From the NCBI GenBank assembly GCA_028869595.1, contig JAGWRU010000097.1, positions 1-33,639 of the forward strand: a stretch of 33,639 nucleotides of DNA. Reading direction: 5' to 3'. The stretch's first letter is position 1, and every line of letters starts with the position of its first letter. Made by a program: the position numbers and the translations under genes. The notes beneath the pieces are model-generated. The model did not search any database, was not told where the DNA came from, and saw nothing but the letters and a program-made list of their open reading frames with translations. Positions 1-8,265 of the stretch are shown here, piece after piece. Origin of the DNA: Rhodospirillales bacterium (GTDB lineage: Bacteria; Pseudomonadota; Alphaproteobacteria; Acetobacterales; Acetobacteraceae).

Positions 1-1
1 C

Positions 2-97
2 AACCGTCGCCTTCTCGAGCCCATCGGCAATATCCCGCCCGATGAAGCAGAGGCGAACTACTATGCAGCCCTTGAGCACATGCCTATAGCCGCATAA
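2..97 (+). CDS. IS3-family transposase OrfB, C-terminal fragment (5' end outside window)
   Basis: Thirty-one codons plus a TAA stop are visible. They begin NRRLLEPIGNIPPDEAE and end in ALEHMPIAA. This matches the conserved tail of IS3-family OrfB (DDE integrase-core) transposases, in which NxRRLLEPIGNIPPAEAE-like text follows the catalytic domain. The catalytic residues are outside the window, so activity cannot be judged. The stop lies 42 bp before the end of the element, normal spacing for an IS3 right end. Confidence 0.8.
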   Translation, partial: NRRLLEPIGNIPPDEAEANYYAALEHMPIAA

Positions 98-112
98 AGA
101 CTCAATCCATCC

Positions 113-139
113 AGTCTCCGGGAAACCCGGGCCGGTTCA
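113..139. repeat. Right terminal inverted repeat of the IS3-type element
   Basis: On the minus strand the segment reads TGAACCGGCCCGGGTTTCCC followed by GGAGACT. It lies just after the transposase stop, and its outermost TGA supplies the stop codon of the interrupted ParB-like gene. The matching left repeat is not in the window. Confidence 0.65.
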
Positions 140-625
140 GATCGCCGTCTGCTGCATGGTCGGATGCCGGTCCGCTGGCTTCTCCGGCTCTTCCGGTTGT
201 GCACTGCCCTCAGCGTCAAGGGTGAAATCGATCTCGGCCAGGCTGAAGCCGGTCAGCTCCACCTCGAACCCCACATCGATCAACTCCTGCAGTTCAACGG
301 CCAGAAGCTCCTGGTCCCAGCCAGCGTTCAGTGCCAGCTTATTGTCGGCGAGGGCGTAGGCTCGTTGCTCTTCCTTCGAGAGCCCCGACAGACGGATCAC
401 CGGCACGCTGGCAAGGTCGAGCAACTTTGCCGCCGCAACACGTCCATGGCCGGCGAGGACACGATCTTCGTCGTCGATCAGAATCGGGCTGGTGAAACCA
501 AAGCGTTGAATTGAGTCTGCGATTTGGCGAATTTGCTTGCGGCTATGGGTACGCGGATTGCGCCTGGCAGGATGGAGGCTGGAGACGGCGCGATGTTCGA
601 GGGGGCGTGGGGTTGAGGGATGCAT
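137..625 (-). pseudogene. ParB-like N-terminal domain protein, 3' end cut off by IS insertion
   Basis: The 162-residue reading frame contains a ParB/Srx-type domain at about residues 15-130. Typical motifs are visible: an arginine-rich entry (RRNPRTHSRKQI), FGFTSPILID, the nucleotide-binding loop AGHGRVAAAKLL, and ADNKLALNAGW. In relatives I know, this domain precedes a longer C-terminal region, often a DNA methyltransferase in phage-like and accessory DNA. Here the last native codons (QTAI) run directly into TGA, which is the first triplet of the IS inverted repeat, so the gene was broken by transposition. The ATG at 625 has no clear Shine-Dalgarno. The N-terminal domain may still fold, but the original function is probably lost. 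Confidence 0.75.
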
Positions 626-675
626 GCTGGGCCGCCGCGCTGCTATGGTGATTTCGCGGATAGCACCAAGCAGAT

Positions 676-692
676 AAGTATTTCAAATACTT
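676..692. promoter_or_regulatory. 17-bp perfect palindrome, possible operator of the ParB-like gene
   Basis: AAGTATTT-C-AAATACTT is a perfect 8-bp inverted repeat around one central base. It lies 51 bp upstream of the ParB-like start in an AT-rich segment, a good place for an operator. No protein partner can be named. Confidence 0.35.
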
Positions 693-712
693 TGATATTT
701 TGATTCAACGAT

Positions 713-743
713 CGCTTAGAGGCCCCTTAGAGACCGCTTAGGC
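713..743. repeat. Three CTTAG direct repeats phased at 11 bp
   Basis: CTTAG occurs at 715-719, 726-730 and 737-741, exactly 11 bp apart, each preceded by a C- or G-rich base pair. Spacing near one helical turn places the copies on the same DNA face. They lie about 90-115 bp upstream of the ParB-like gene. They could be an iteron-like or operator array, or chance. Confidence 0.4.
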
Positions 744-1236
744 GGATTGACTGTATGATTATTGAATATGAATGAGCCGGTATCAGAATATTTGTAATAT
801 TTCTCGCAATACAGGCTGGATGGCCCAACCACCCGAGGGGACAAAAAGGCCGAATTTTTATGATCAGCGCCAGTTGCTAGTGAATCGCAAATGGGCCTTA
901 AGGCCCGCCCTTGCAGGCTTCACCGAACGCGTCGCTCCTGGCTCCGCGACCAGCACCGCCCAGTCCCACATGTCCCGCGTGCCATCCAGCCTGACCGCGG
1001 AGATATCCCTCGGTCTTGCCCGTCAATCCACTTAACGTCGCCGCCGTCCCACCTATTGCGGCCGGGCATCCCCTTTGGTCCCTGTCGGTCCCGCATGAAC
1101 ACCGCTTCATCCCACTATCGAACCTCGGTATCCCGGTATCTTCCCACGCCGTCCCGCACAGAACGTTAACGGCTGGTCACTCATGCCCTCCTAACGCCCT
1201 GTAAGGCACGGACCGCACTGATCTGGCGCTGAATTT

Positions 1237-1391
1237 TTCCTGTTCCCCGCAAAAGCTTCCCTGTTATCCAATGAAAAATTCCCTGTCCCGCTGAATAGGG
1301 AATCGGGGTTCAAGTGGCTGAAATCACCAGGTAATTCTGGCGACCGCCGATGCACTTGGCGCCCAAATGCACAAAATTCCCTGTTATTTCC
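1237..1391. repeat. Cluster of TTCCCTGTT-type direct repeats
   Basis: Variants of AATTCCCTGTTATCC occur near 1237, 1257, 1278 and 1374, and an inverted copy (AATAGGGAATC) near 1294-1304. Read on the minus strand the units encode recurring NREF/GNF-like words. From memory, similar text turns up in short hypothetical reading frames scattered through alphaproteobacterial genomes, so this may be a dispersed repeat family. I cannot verify that here. Confidence 0.45.
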
Positions 1392-1440
1392 GTCTAAACC
1401 GCCAGAGAACAGTTCGATACAGACTGATCCCTCCGCCAGT

Positions 1441-1725
1441 TCAGTCTGTGTCCGCCCCCCGATCCGACCGGTGCAATCGCTCCCCGCCCCGCATCCCCCA
1501 CCGCCAGCGCCACGCTCCGGCCGTCTTGCGATACGCCACGCAGACAAATCCCGCCACCAACACCAGGCCGCAGCCCCAGCGCGCGGCACCCCGCAGCAGC
1601 GCGATATCAAAGGTCAGCAGACCGGCAAAAACAATGACCGCCACCCAGCCCTGCCAGGCGAGCGGCGTCGCGCCATAGCCGTAGCGCTTCGGCGCAAACC
1701 ACGCCTTGTCGATCCGTGCGTCCAT
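1441..1725 (-). CDS. Small hypothetical membrane protein (94 aa)
   Basis: The N-terminus, including WFAPKRYGYG followed by TPLAWQGW, looks like a recurring family of small alphaproteobacterial membrane proteins of unknown function. Two hydrophobic segments are visible, at about residues 27-45 (VAVIVFAGLLTFDIALL) and 50-66 (CGLVLVAGFVCVAY), with a basic C-terminal tail. The ATG at 1725 is preceded by a good GGAGG-type ribosome binding site. It is transcribed away from the FUSC gene, leaving a 129-bp divergent gap (1726-1854) that should contain both promoters. The last 20 or so residues are arginine-rich and less typical, so the C-terminus may be altered. Confidence 0.6.
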   Translation of the reverse strand: MDARIDKAWFAPKRYGYGATPLAWQGWVAVIVFAGLLTFDIALLRGAARWGCGLVLVAGFVCVAYRKTAGAWRWRWGMRGGERLHRSDRGADTD

Positions 1726-1854
1726 CCCTGCCTCCCTGCGCAGGCACCACCCGGTCTCTTGCCCCTATGGCCCCAGCGCGCCCGGGAAGAAACCCTCTGG
1801 TCTTTCGCCGCGAAACCGTGTCCCCTCCCCGCCGATCGGCAACCCGGCCTCCCC

Positions 1855-2916
1855 ATGCCCCTTCTCTCCCGCCTCGCGCGCCGCATCACCGCCCGTACGA
1901 TCGGGGAGGTCGAATGCGTCGCCTCGGTCCTGCTCGCCATCCTGTTCGCCCATCTCCTCGGCGCGCAGAACGTCGCCTGGGCCGCCTATGCCGGCTTCAT
2001 GGTGATGCGCGGGCATATCTCCGAAACCCTCACCCGGGCGGCGCTGCGCTGCGTCGGCACCATCACCGCCGGCCTGCTCGCCCTGTTCCTGGTGCCGGCC
2101 GTGCAGGGGGCGTGGGTCGCCAATGCCGCGCTCCTGTTCGTCATCGGCACGGCCGCATTGTTTGCCGCGCTGACCACGCGACGTTCCTATGCCTGGCTGT
2201 TCTTCGGCCTGACCTATGCGATGATCGCGCTCGATCATCTGCGGCATCCCGATCAGGCGGTCGGGGCCTTCGTTGCCACCCGCATTCTGGAAACCCTGGC
2301 CGGCACCGTAGCCGCTGCCCTCGTCAGCATCGCCGCCGCCCGCACGTTGCGCCGGCGCTGGCCGGCGATGCACCCGCCTGCCGCCGCCCTTGCCCCCTGG
2401 CGGCCGGCCGCCCGACACGCCACGCAGGCCGGCATCGCGCTGGTGCTGCTGGTGGCCATGTCGCATTTCCTGGCTCTGCCCGGGCTGTCGCAGGGGGCGA
2501 TCACGGTGATGGCGGTGATGCTGATCCCGCCTGCAGCGATCACCGCCGGCGGCCTCGCCCCGGTCGGGCGACGCATCGCGCTGCGCTTCCTTGGCTGCGC
2601 GCTGGGCGGCGCCTATGCCGCGCTGGTGTTGCTGGCCGCCGATGCCCAGCCGGCGGGGCTGATCCTGGGCACCGGGCTCGGCGCGGCGATCGGGCGGCAT
2701 ATCGAAAGCGGCGATCCCGCCCGGGCCTATATCGGCACGCAATTCGCCCTGGCGATGCTGATCGTGCTGGTGCCCGACCGCTATGCGGGGGCGACCATCG
2801 CGGTGGCGCTGCAACGCCTGTCGGGCATCTTCCTCGGCATGCTCTCCCTGGAACCCGTGCTGCTGGCATGGCGCATCCCTGCCCTACTGGCCGGGCGGCG
2901 CGCCCGCGCGGGCTGA
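1855..2916 (+). CDS. FUSC-family inner-membrane protein (aromatic acid / fusaric acid exporter-like)
   Basis: The 353-residue, strongly hydrophobic protein has two similar membrane halves (about residues 18-155 and 190-345). Each has several predicted helices, for example VLLAILFAHLLGAQNVAWAA and GIALVLLVAMSHFLALPGL. This two-repeat plan matches FUSC-family proteins linked to efflux of aromatic acids and related compounds. At 353 residues it is about half the length of classical FusC/AaeB proteins and lacks their large soluble domain. I chose ATG 1855 because the open frame upstream lies antisense to the small membrane gene; its Shine-Dalgarno is weak. It converges on tssH with only 12 bp between stops and no visible terminator. 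The substrate is unknown. Confidence 0.75.
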   Translation: MPLLSRLARRITARTIGEVECVASVLLAILFAHLLGAQNVAWAAYAGFMVMRGHISETLTRAALRCVGTITAGLLALFLVPAVQGAWVANAALLFVIGTAALFAALTTRRSYAWLFFGLTYAMIALDHLRHPDQAVGAFVATRILETLAGTVAAALVSIAAARTLRRRWPAMHPPAAALAPWRPAARHATQAGIALVLLVAMSHFLALPGLSQGAITVMAVMLIPPAAITAGGLAPVGRRIALRFLGCALGGAYAALVLLAADAQPAGLILGTGLGAAIGRHIESGDPARAYIGTQFALAMLIVLVPDRYAGATIAVALQRLSGIFLGMLSLEPVLLAWRIPALLAGRRARAG

Positions 2917-2928
2917 TCGGCGGCCAGC

Positions 2929-5583
2929 CTATCGCAGCGCGTAGGTGAACCCTCCATCCGCGCCGACCCCAACACGGATACCGTTGACCGTGCCGCCTTC
3001 GGCCATGTGGGCCAGGACCCGCGTGGCGAGTTCGGGCAGCAGCGTGCCCGAAAGAATATGCTCGATGCTGCGCGCGCCGGAGGCGGTTTCGGTGGAGCGT
3101 GCGGCGATCGCCTCGGCCACCGCCTCTTCATACTCGAACGCGGCCTTGTAGGATGCCGCGACGCGATCGCGGATGCGGCCCAGCTGCAATACGACGATGC
3201 GCCGGATCACGTCCGGGGCAAGCGGGAAATAGGGCACCAGCGTCACCCGCCCCAGAAAAGCCGGCTTGAACCAGTGCATCAGCTCCGGGCGCAGCGCCTC
3301 CGCCAGACCCGCCGCATCCGGCGCGGCGGCCGGATCTTCGAACAGCCGGGTGATCAGATCGGTGCCGGCGTTGGAGGTCATGATGATGACGGTATTCTTG
3401 AAATCGATGTCGCGGCCCTCGCCATCCTTCATCGCCCCCTTGTCGAAGACCTGAAAGAAGATGTCCTGCACGCCGGGATGGGCCTTCTCCATCTCATCCA
3501 GCAGGATCACCGAGTAGGGACGCCGGCGCACCGCCTCGGTCAGCACGCCGCCTTCGCCATAGCCGACATAGCCGGGCGGGCTGCCCATCAGCAGGCTGAC
3601 CTTATGCTCCTCCTTGAACTCGGTCATGTTGATGGTGGTCATGTTCTGCTCGCCGCCATACAGAAGATTGGCGAGCGTCAGCGCGGTTTCGGTCTTACCG
3701 GTGCCGGAGGTGCCGACCATCAGAAACACGCCGATCGGCTTGCGCGGATCGGTCAGCCCGGCACGGGAGGTCTGGATCGCCTGGGCCACCGCTTCCAGCG
3801 CATGGGGCTGGCCGATGATGCGCTTCTCCATCGCCTCGCGCAGATGCAGCACGGTGCGGATTTCGTCCGACTGCATGCGCCCGGCCGGAATGCCGGTCCA
3901 GCTCTCGACGATCTCCGCCACCGCCTGGCCATCGACCACCGGAAAGATCAGCGGCTGCTCGCCCTGGACGCTGCGCAACTCTGCCGTCAGCGCCTGCAAT
4001 TTCTCGCGTGCCTCGGCATGGGCGGCATCCCCCTCGGCGCCCTCGCCCGCCGGTGTCTCAGCCGCCGGTGTCTCGGCCGCCGCGCGGGTGGCCGCCAGAT
4101 CGGCGGCGAGCGTCTTTTCCTTCTCCCACTGGGTGCGCAACGCGGCAAGCTCGCCCTCCGCCGTGGCGCGCAGGGCGCTCAGCTCGGCAAGGCGGCTTGC
4201 GTGATCCGCCCCGGCCGCCGTTTCGCGCTGCAGAATACGCATCTCGGTATCGATCAGCATGATGCGGCGTTCGCGATCCTCGACCGGAGCGGGGATCGCC
4301 GACTGGCTCATGGCGACGCGGGCGCAGGCCGTATCGATCAGCGATACCGCCTTATCGGGCAATTGCCGGCTGGGAATATAGCGCGCCGACAGCCGCACCG
4401 CTTCCGTCACCGCCTCATCCAGCACGCGTACTTTGTGATGCGCCTGCAGCGTATCGACCAGGCCGCGGATCATGGCAATCGCCATCGCCTCCGACGGCTC
4501 CTCCACCTTCACGACCTGAAAGCGCCGTGTCAGCGCGGCATCCTTCTCGAAATATTTCTTGTATTCGGCCCAGGTAGTGGCGGCGATGGTGCGCAATTCG
4601 CCGCGCGCCAAAGCGGGCTTCAGCAGATTGGCGGCATCGCCCTGCCCGGCCGCGCCGCCGGCACCGATCAGCGTATGCGCCTCGTCGATGAACAGGATCA
4701 CCGGTTTGGGGCTCGCCTTGGTTTCCTCGATCACCGATTTCAGGCGGTTCTCGAACTCGCCCTTCACCCCGGCACCGGCTTGCAGCAGACCGAGATCCAG
4801 GGTGCGGATCACCACATTGCGCAGCGCTTCGGGCACATCGCCGGTAGCCACCCGGGCGGCGAAGCCTTCCACGACGGCGGTCTTTCCCACCCCTGCCTCG
4901 CCGGTCAGGATCGGGTTGTTCTGCCGCCGCCGTGTCAGGATATCGATCACCTGCCGGATTTCGGTATCGCGGCCCAGGATCGGGTCGATCCCGCCGGCGC
5001 GCGCCTTGGCGGTCAGGTCGGTGGTGAATTTCTCGAGCGCCGAGGAGCCGCCAGCGCCGCCAGGCGCCGCCGGCGCCGCCTCACCGGCAGCGGGGGGCTG
5101 CGTCGCCTCGAAGCTGTTCGCGGTGATGGTCGCGAAATCACGACCCAGCGTCTCGGCCGTGATCGGCGCCAGCAGCGGCGCGCTTTCACGCATCCGTCGC
5201 GCCAGCGACTCATCGGCCAGCATCGCCCAGAACAGATGGCCGGAACGGATGCGGCTTGCCCCCTGCTCCACCGAAGCCAGCATCCAGCCCTGCTTCAGCA
5301 GCGTGACGATATCGGGCGACAGGCCGGGCGGGCGGGCATTGCCGGTCTTCATGCCATCGAGGGCACGATTCAGATCGGCTTCGAACCGCCCGGGATCGAT
5401 CTCGTAATGGCGCAGGATCAGCGCGATATCGCCGTCCGAGGCTTCCAGTAGCTTGAGCAGCCAATGCTCGATCTCGACATTATAATGGCTGCGCGACAGC
5501 GTCAGCCCGGCCGCGGCTTCCAGCGTACGCCGGCTCCAATCGTTCAGCCGGCCGATCAGCTGCTTGAGATCGAGCGTTACCAT
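2929..5583 (-). CDS. tssH: T6SS sheath-recycling AAA+ ATPase TssH (ClpV)
   Basis: ClpV disassembles contracted TssBC sheaths in the cytosol so they can be reused. At 884 residues it has normal family length. Visible parts are a Clp-N-type domain (about 1-150); a first AAA+ module with Walker A GEAGVGKT (228-235) and Walker B VILFIDEAH (295-303); a coiled middle region (about 430-545) containing an Ala/Glu/Pro-rich stretch with two AAETP units; and a second AAA+ module with Walker A GTSGTGKT (624-631), GYVGYGEGG and Walker B VILLDE (692-697). It is the last gene of the tssEFGI-H unit, 26 bp after vgrG, with a strong GGAGGG ribosome site. Its partner, the N-terminal helix of TssC, is encoded in the same locus. 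Confidence 0.96.
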   Translation of the reverse strand: MVTLDLKQLIGRLNDWSRRTLEAAAGLTLSRSHYNVEIEHWLLKLLEASDGDIALILRHYEIDPGRFEADLNRALDGMKTGNARPPGLSPDIVTLLKQGWMLASVEQGASRIRSGHLFWAMLADESLARRMRESAPLLAPITAETLGRDFATITANSFEATQPPAAGEAAPAAPGGAGGSSALEKFTTDLTAKARAGGIDPILGRDTEIRQVIDILTRRRQNNPILTGEAGVGKTAVVEGFAARVATGDVPEALRNVVIRTLDLGLLQAGAGVKGEFENRLKSVIEETKASPKPVILFIDEAHTLIGAGGAAGQGDAANLLKPALARGELRTIAATTWAEYKKYFEKDAALTRRFQVVKVEEPSEAMAIAMIRGLVDTLQAHHKVRVLDEAVTEAVRLSARYIPSRQLPDKAVSLIDTACARVAMSQSAIPAPVEDRERRIMLIDTEMRILQRETAAGADHASRLAELSALRATAEGELAALRTQWEKEKTLAADLAATRAAAETPAAETPAGEGAEGDAAHAEAREKLQALTAELRSVQGEQPLIFPVVDGQAVAEIVESWTGIPAGRMQSDEIRTVLHLREAMEKRIIGQPHALEAVAQAIQTSRAGLTDPRKPIGVFLMVGTSGTGKTETALTLANLLYGGEQNMTTINMTEFKEEHKVSLLMGSPPGYVGYGEGGVLTEAVRRRPYSVILLDEMEKAHPGVQDIFFQVFDKGAMKDGEGRDIDFKNTVIIMTSNAGTDLITRLFEDPAAAPDAAGLAEALRPELMHWFKPAFLGRVTLVPYFPLAPDVIRRIVVLQLGRIRDRVAASYKAAFEYEEAVAEAIAARSTETASGARSIEHILSGTLLPELATRVLAHMAEGGTVNGIRVGVGADGGFTYALR

Positions 5584-5609
5584 GCATCCCTCCGCGTACC
5601 TGCCCGGCT

Positions 5610-7100
5610 TCAGCCGCCGGATGGCAATCCGTCATTCAGTTTTACCGTGATCCCGGACACCGTCGAGATCGTGTTGGCCGAACGATTGGCGTGGCTGACC
5701 ACGCTTTTCTGGTCGGCATCATAAAGCGGCCCGAGAATCACCGGCCGGTCGGGATCGCCGTTGTGAAACGCGACCATCACCTGGGTCCTGGCGCGCAACG
5801 GGAAATGAAACCCCTCCGCCGGCCCGCCATAGGGCGTGATCAGCCGCACCGGACAGGAGGAACGCCCCGGCGGTCGGCTTGCTGTATCGAAGGAGAAGAC
5901 GATGCGATAGCAACCCATGTCATCGACGTTGGATCGTGCATCGTCGGCGCCGTCGATAGTGGCGCGGATCATGCCGGCAATGACCGGGCGCGGCGTGCGC
6001 CGTGCCGGGCGGAACGGCACGTCCTGCGGAATAGCCGAGAATTCGTTGCGATAGCCCTGGCCGCGCGGGCCGGGACCCGGCAGATCGTCGATGCCAAGCG
6101 CGGATTCCCAGATTTCGTGGACGATCTCGGTGACGACATGGCGTCCGTCGCCGCGCCCCGCGCCGTCGCCACGAACCGCGAACAGGCTGCCGGCCGCAAG
6201 CCCCAGGCAATCGCTTTCGCCGTACAGGACGCGCTGGCCGATCGCCGCTTCCTGGGCGCGGATTTCCGCCAGGCTCTGCCCCCAGCCGGATTCGGCATAG
6301 CCATCCTGCTCATGCCAGATGCGCTGGCCGACGCCGCCTGTCACCGCAGCGGACTGGACCGCGAGCACGGTGGCCGGACTGGCATAGAAGCGCTCATTCA
6401 GCGCGGCGCCGGCGGCAACCAGATGCGCCTCGCGCCGCAGGGAACGCAGTGCCGGGCCCGCATCGGCAATACCGACACCGGGGCGGAAGGCCAGCACCTC
6501 GCCCGCCGTGCCGCCGGCAAGCGGGGGAAAGACCAGGTTGGAGTCGCCGAAGACGATCCGCTCGGCATTCTCGCCTTGTTCAAACAGGTAGAAAATACCG
6601 GCATCCTCGGCAAGGCGCGACAGGAAGGCGAGATCGCTTTCCTGGTACTGCACCACCATGTCGCGCAGCGGATAGGTCGTGGCATGGAGATTGGCACGAT
6701 GATCGGCGGCGGTGATCTGCACCCCTTCGGCGGTGTTCAGCACCTCGGCGATCACCTCGGCGACACGGGCGGGTCGCTCGGTGCAGAAGACGCGGCTGCG
6801 CATGCTCAGCTCCAGCAGCGCAAGGCGCGGCACCAGGACCAGACGGTACCAGAACAGATTGCGCGGCAGGCTGCCCATGGCGCTGGTCGAGCGGATCACG
6901 CCGTGCAGCACCCGCTCCGCCCCGCCGACCTGCAGCCGCACGCTGCCGCGCCGGTTCACCGCCTGGGAAAGATCGAGCGTGCCGGCCTCGGCCAGCACAT
7001 CGAGGGTGATTTCATAGCAGCGCGACAGCGCTTCGGTGATGCGCACCCGCACCGGCACCAGCTTGGCGTCCCAGCCGATATTACTCTCGAACGCGATCAT
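5610..7100 (-). CDS. tssI: T6SS spike protein TssI (VgrG), short form without beta-helix needle
   Basis: VgrG trimers cap the Hcp tube. The gp27-like region is clear, including YQESDLAFLSRLAEDAGIFY and FEQGENAERIVFGDSN. It is followed by a gp5-like OB-fold ending in FHNGDPDRPVILGPLYDAD. The protein stops only about 33 residues later, after TISTVSGITVKLND, at 496 residues. Typical VgrGs continue into a long gp5_C or DUF2345 beta-helix that binds PAAR; none is present. No remnant is visible in the 26 bp before tssH, so this looks like a native short form. The ATG at 7100 overlaps the tssG stop in an ATGA, implying translational coupling. See the protein at 11737 for a possible separate tail. 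Confidence 0.9.
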   Translation of the reverse strand: MIAFESNIGWDAKLVPVRVRITEALSRCYEITLDVLAEAGTLDLSQAVNRRGSVRLQVGGAERVLHGVIRSTSAMGSLPRNLFWYRLVLVPRLALLELSMRSRVFCTERPARVAEVIAEVLNTAEGVQITAADHRANLHATTYPLRDMVVQYQESDLAFLSRLAEDAGIFYLFEQGENAERIVFGDSNLVFPPLAGGTAGEVLAFRPGVGIADAGPALRSLRREAHLVAAGAALNERFYASPATVLAVQSAAVTGGVGQRIWHEQDGYAESGWGQSLAEIRAQEAAIGQRVLYGESDCLGLAAGSLFAVRGDGAGRGDGRHVVTEIVHEIWESALGIDDLPGPGPRGQGYRNEFSAIPQDVPFRPARRTPRPVIAGMIRATIDGADDARSNVDDMGCYRIVFSFDTASRPPGRSSCPVRLITPYGGPAEGFHFPLRARTQVMVAFHNGDPDRPVILGPLYDADQKSVVSHANRSANTISTVSGITVKLNDGLPSGG

Positions 7101-8242
7101 GCCTTGCCCCCGTGGGCGCGATCGGCGCCCGTCTTCGCCCAAGCCGAGCCGGTGCGGCAGCGCCGCGCCGCGCCCGCACCGCCCTGCCAACTGGTCCAGC
7201 CCAACCGCCCTTCGCCCAGCACCATCCCGCCGGCCGCATCGTCGCGCAGGATCAGCTCCACCTCGCATTCCAGCGGCTCGCGCACCGCCAGACGCAGCAG
7301 GGCGGCCAGGCTGCGCCGCGCCGCGCCACCCGGCAGGAAGGCATCGAAGACGGCGGCCGAAAGCGGGCCCAGCACAATGGCGATCATGCCGGCAATATCG
7401 GGCACGCTTTCGCCGATCACCGTGCCATGGCCAAGTGCGGCCTGCGGCGCGCCGAGGCGGAAATATTGTTCGGGCGGGATCGGCGCGCGGCGCGGGCGCC
7501 ATTCCTCGATCGCCACCTGCACCTCGAAATACAATTCCAGGATACGCCGGATCGTCAGGGCGGAGCGGCTGTGCTGGGCCAGCAATCCGGCCAGCGGCAG
7601 CAGGCGGAACGGATCGAGCACCGCGTCATCGAAGCCATTGCCGACGGTGACGCCGGCCATCGCCAGTACCGCGCGCATCACCGGATCCTGCGGCTTGGCG
7701 GCTTGCAGATACAGCCGGTAATGCCGCCAGATACGATAGGAAAGCGCGATCAGCGGATGGTCGAACAGGTCGAGAAAATCGCGCAGATTGGCCCGGCGCG
7801 CCTCCTCCTCGGTCAGGATATGCTCCGTCCAGGGGGCGGCCAGGGGGGATGCAGGGCCATACAGGCCGAGGAAATTCACCTCCATCTGCGCCGCCCATGG
7901 CGTATCGGCGTGGCGATCGGGATGGATCGCGGCGATGTCGCTGGCGGCAAAGCCGAGCGAGGGGGCGGCGCGGAACAACACACGCTCCTCCGCCACTTTG
8001 CCGATCGCCCCGATCGCCCTGCCGCCCAGAGCACGCCCGAGCAGGCGCACCGCTTCGGGGAAGGCAAGGCGGGCGGCATCGCGCGCCAGCGCATCCAGAA
8101 ACCGGTCCTGCGCCAGCGCGTCGAGCAGCGGATCGCCCGCCGGCGCGTGGGGTGCGGGGGCCGATGCGCGCGCATCGTCCACGCGGGTATCAGGCAGACG
8201 CGCATCGGGCGGGCCGGTATCAGGCTGGCTGGCGCCGCTCAT
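7097..8242 (-). CDS. tssG: T6SS baseplate protein TssG
   Basis: TssG binds TssF, TssE and TssK to form baseplate wedges. The 381-residue product shows family text such as FLGLYGPASPLAAPWTEHIL, DFLDLFDHPLIALSYRIW, GLLAQHSRSALTIRRIL and VEIEEWRP-like text followed by a PPEQYFRLG stretch. The first 45 or so residues are a low-complexity Asp/Pro/Ala/Arg segment with near-repeats (PDTGPPDARLPDTRVDDAR), longer than usual. The frame stays open far upstream inside tssF, but that extension is antisense-like noise, so I start at ATG 8242, 23 bp after tssF. The 3' end overlaps the vgrG start by 4 bp. Confidence 0.92.
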   Translation of the reverse strand: MSGASQPDTGPPDARLPDTRVDDARASAPAPHAPAGDPLLDALAQDRFLDALARDAARLAFPEAVRLLGRALGGRAIGAIGKVAEERVLFRAAPSLGFAASDIAAIHPDRHADTPWAAQMEVNFLGLYGPASPLAAPWTEHILTEEEARRANLRDFLDLFDHPLIALSYRIWRHYRLYLQAAKPQDPVMRAVLAMAGVTVGNGFDDAVLDPFRLLPLAGLLAQHSRSALTIRRILELYFEVQVAIEEWRPRRAPIPPEQYFRLGAPQAALGHGTVIGESVPDIAGMIAIVLGPLSAAVFDAFLPGGAARRSLAALLRLAVREPLECEVELILRDDAAGGMVLGEGRLGWTSWQGGAGAARRCRTGSAWAKTGADRAHGGKA

Positions 8243-8265
8243 TTCCGGCTCGCAAAGCGCATCGG

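Larger units (their letters stand above)
1..139 (+). mobile_element. Right end of an IS3-family insertion sequence (left part outside window)
   Basis: The first 97 bases encode the end of an IS3-type OrfB transposase, and a terminal inverted repeat follows at 113-139. Read from the other strand the repeat begins TGAACCGGCCCGGG, which I recall as the kind of end found on IS3-family elements. The element ends at about base 139. The DNA to its right is an interrupted ParB-like gene. The left end and the target-site duplication lie outside the window, so the subgroup cannot be fixed. Confidence 0.75.
626..1440. other. About 800 bp without a recognisable gene
   Basis: No open frame here resembles a known protein; the short frames lack ribosome binding sites and conserved motifs. 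The left part (about 640-770) is much more AT-rich than the rest of the window and holds a palindrome and phased repeats, described separately. A perfect 14-bp palindrome (GGGCCTTAAGGCCC) lies at 893-906. The right part (about 1230-1440) holds TTCCCTGTT-type repeats. It is probably accessory-DNA debris next to the IS element. Confidence 0.6.

Noticed and set aside
772-1204. Several short overlapping frames in the gene-poor stretch
   Set aside because: They lack ribosome sites, have no recognisable motifs and contradict each other on both strands; none can be supported as a gene.
1471-1854. Upstream extension of the FUSC frame
   Set aside because: It lies antisense to the small membrane gene and encodes Pro/Arg-rich text unlike FUSC proteins.
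3007-5451. Very long open frame (over 800 codons) antisense to tssH
   Set aside because: The tssH frame has every ClpV motif; the opposite frame is His/Arg/Gln-rich without motifs, a usual artefact of GC-rich third positions.
5584-5609. Idea that vgrG is frameshifted and its beta-helix is decayed
   Set aside because: Only 26 bp separate the stop from tssH, which has its own strong ribosome site. No tail remnant fits in any frame, so a native short form or precise deletion is more likely.
7101-7502. In-frame upstream extension of vgrG inside tssG
   Set aside because: VgrG homology begins at MIAFESNIGW (7100), and the ATGA overlap gives a natural coupled start.
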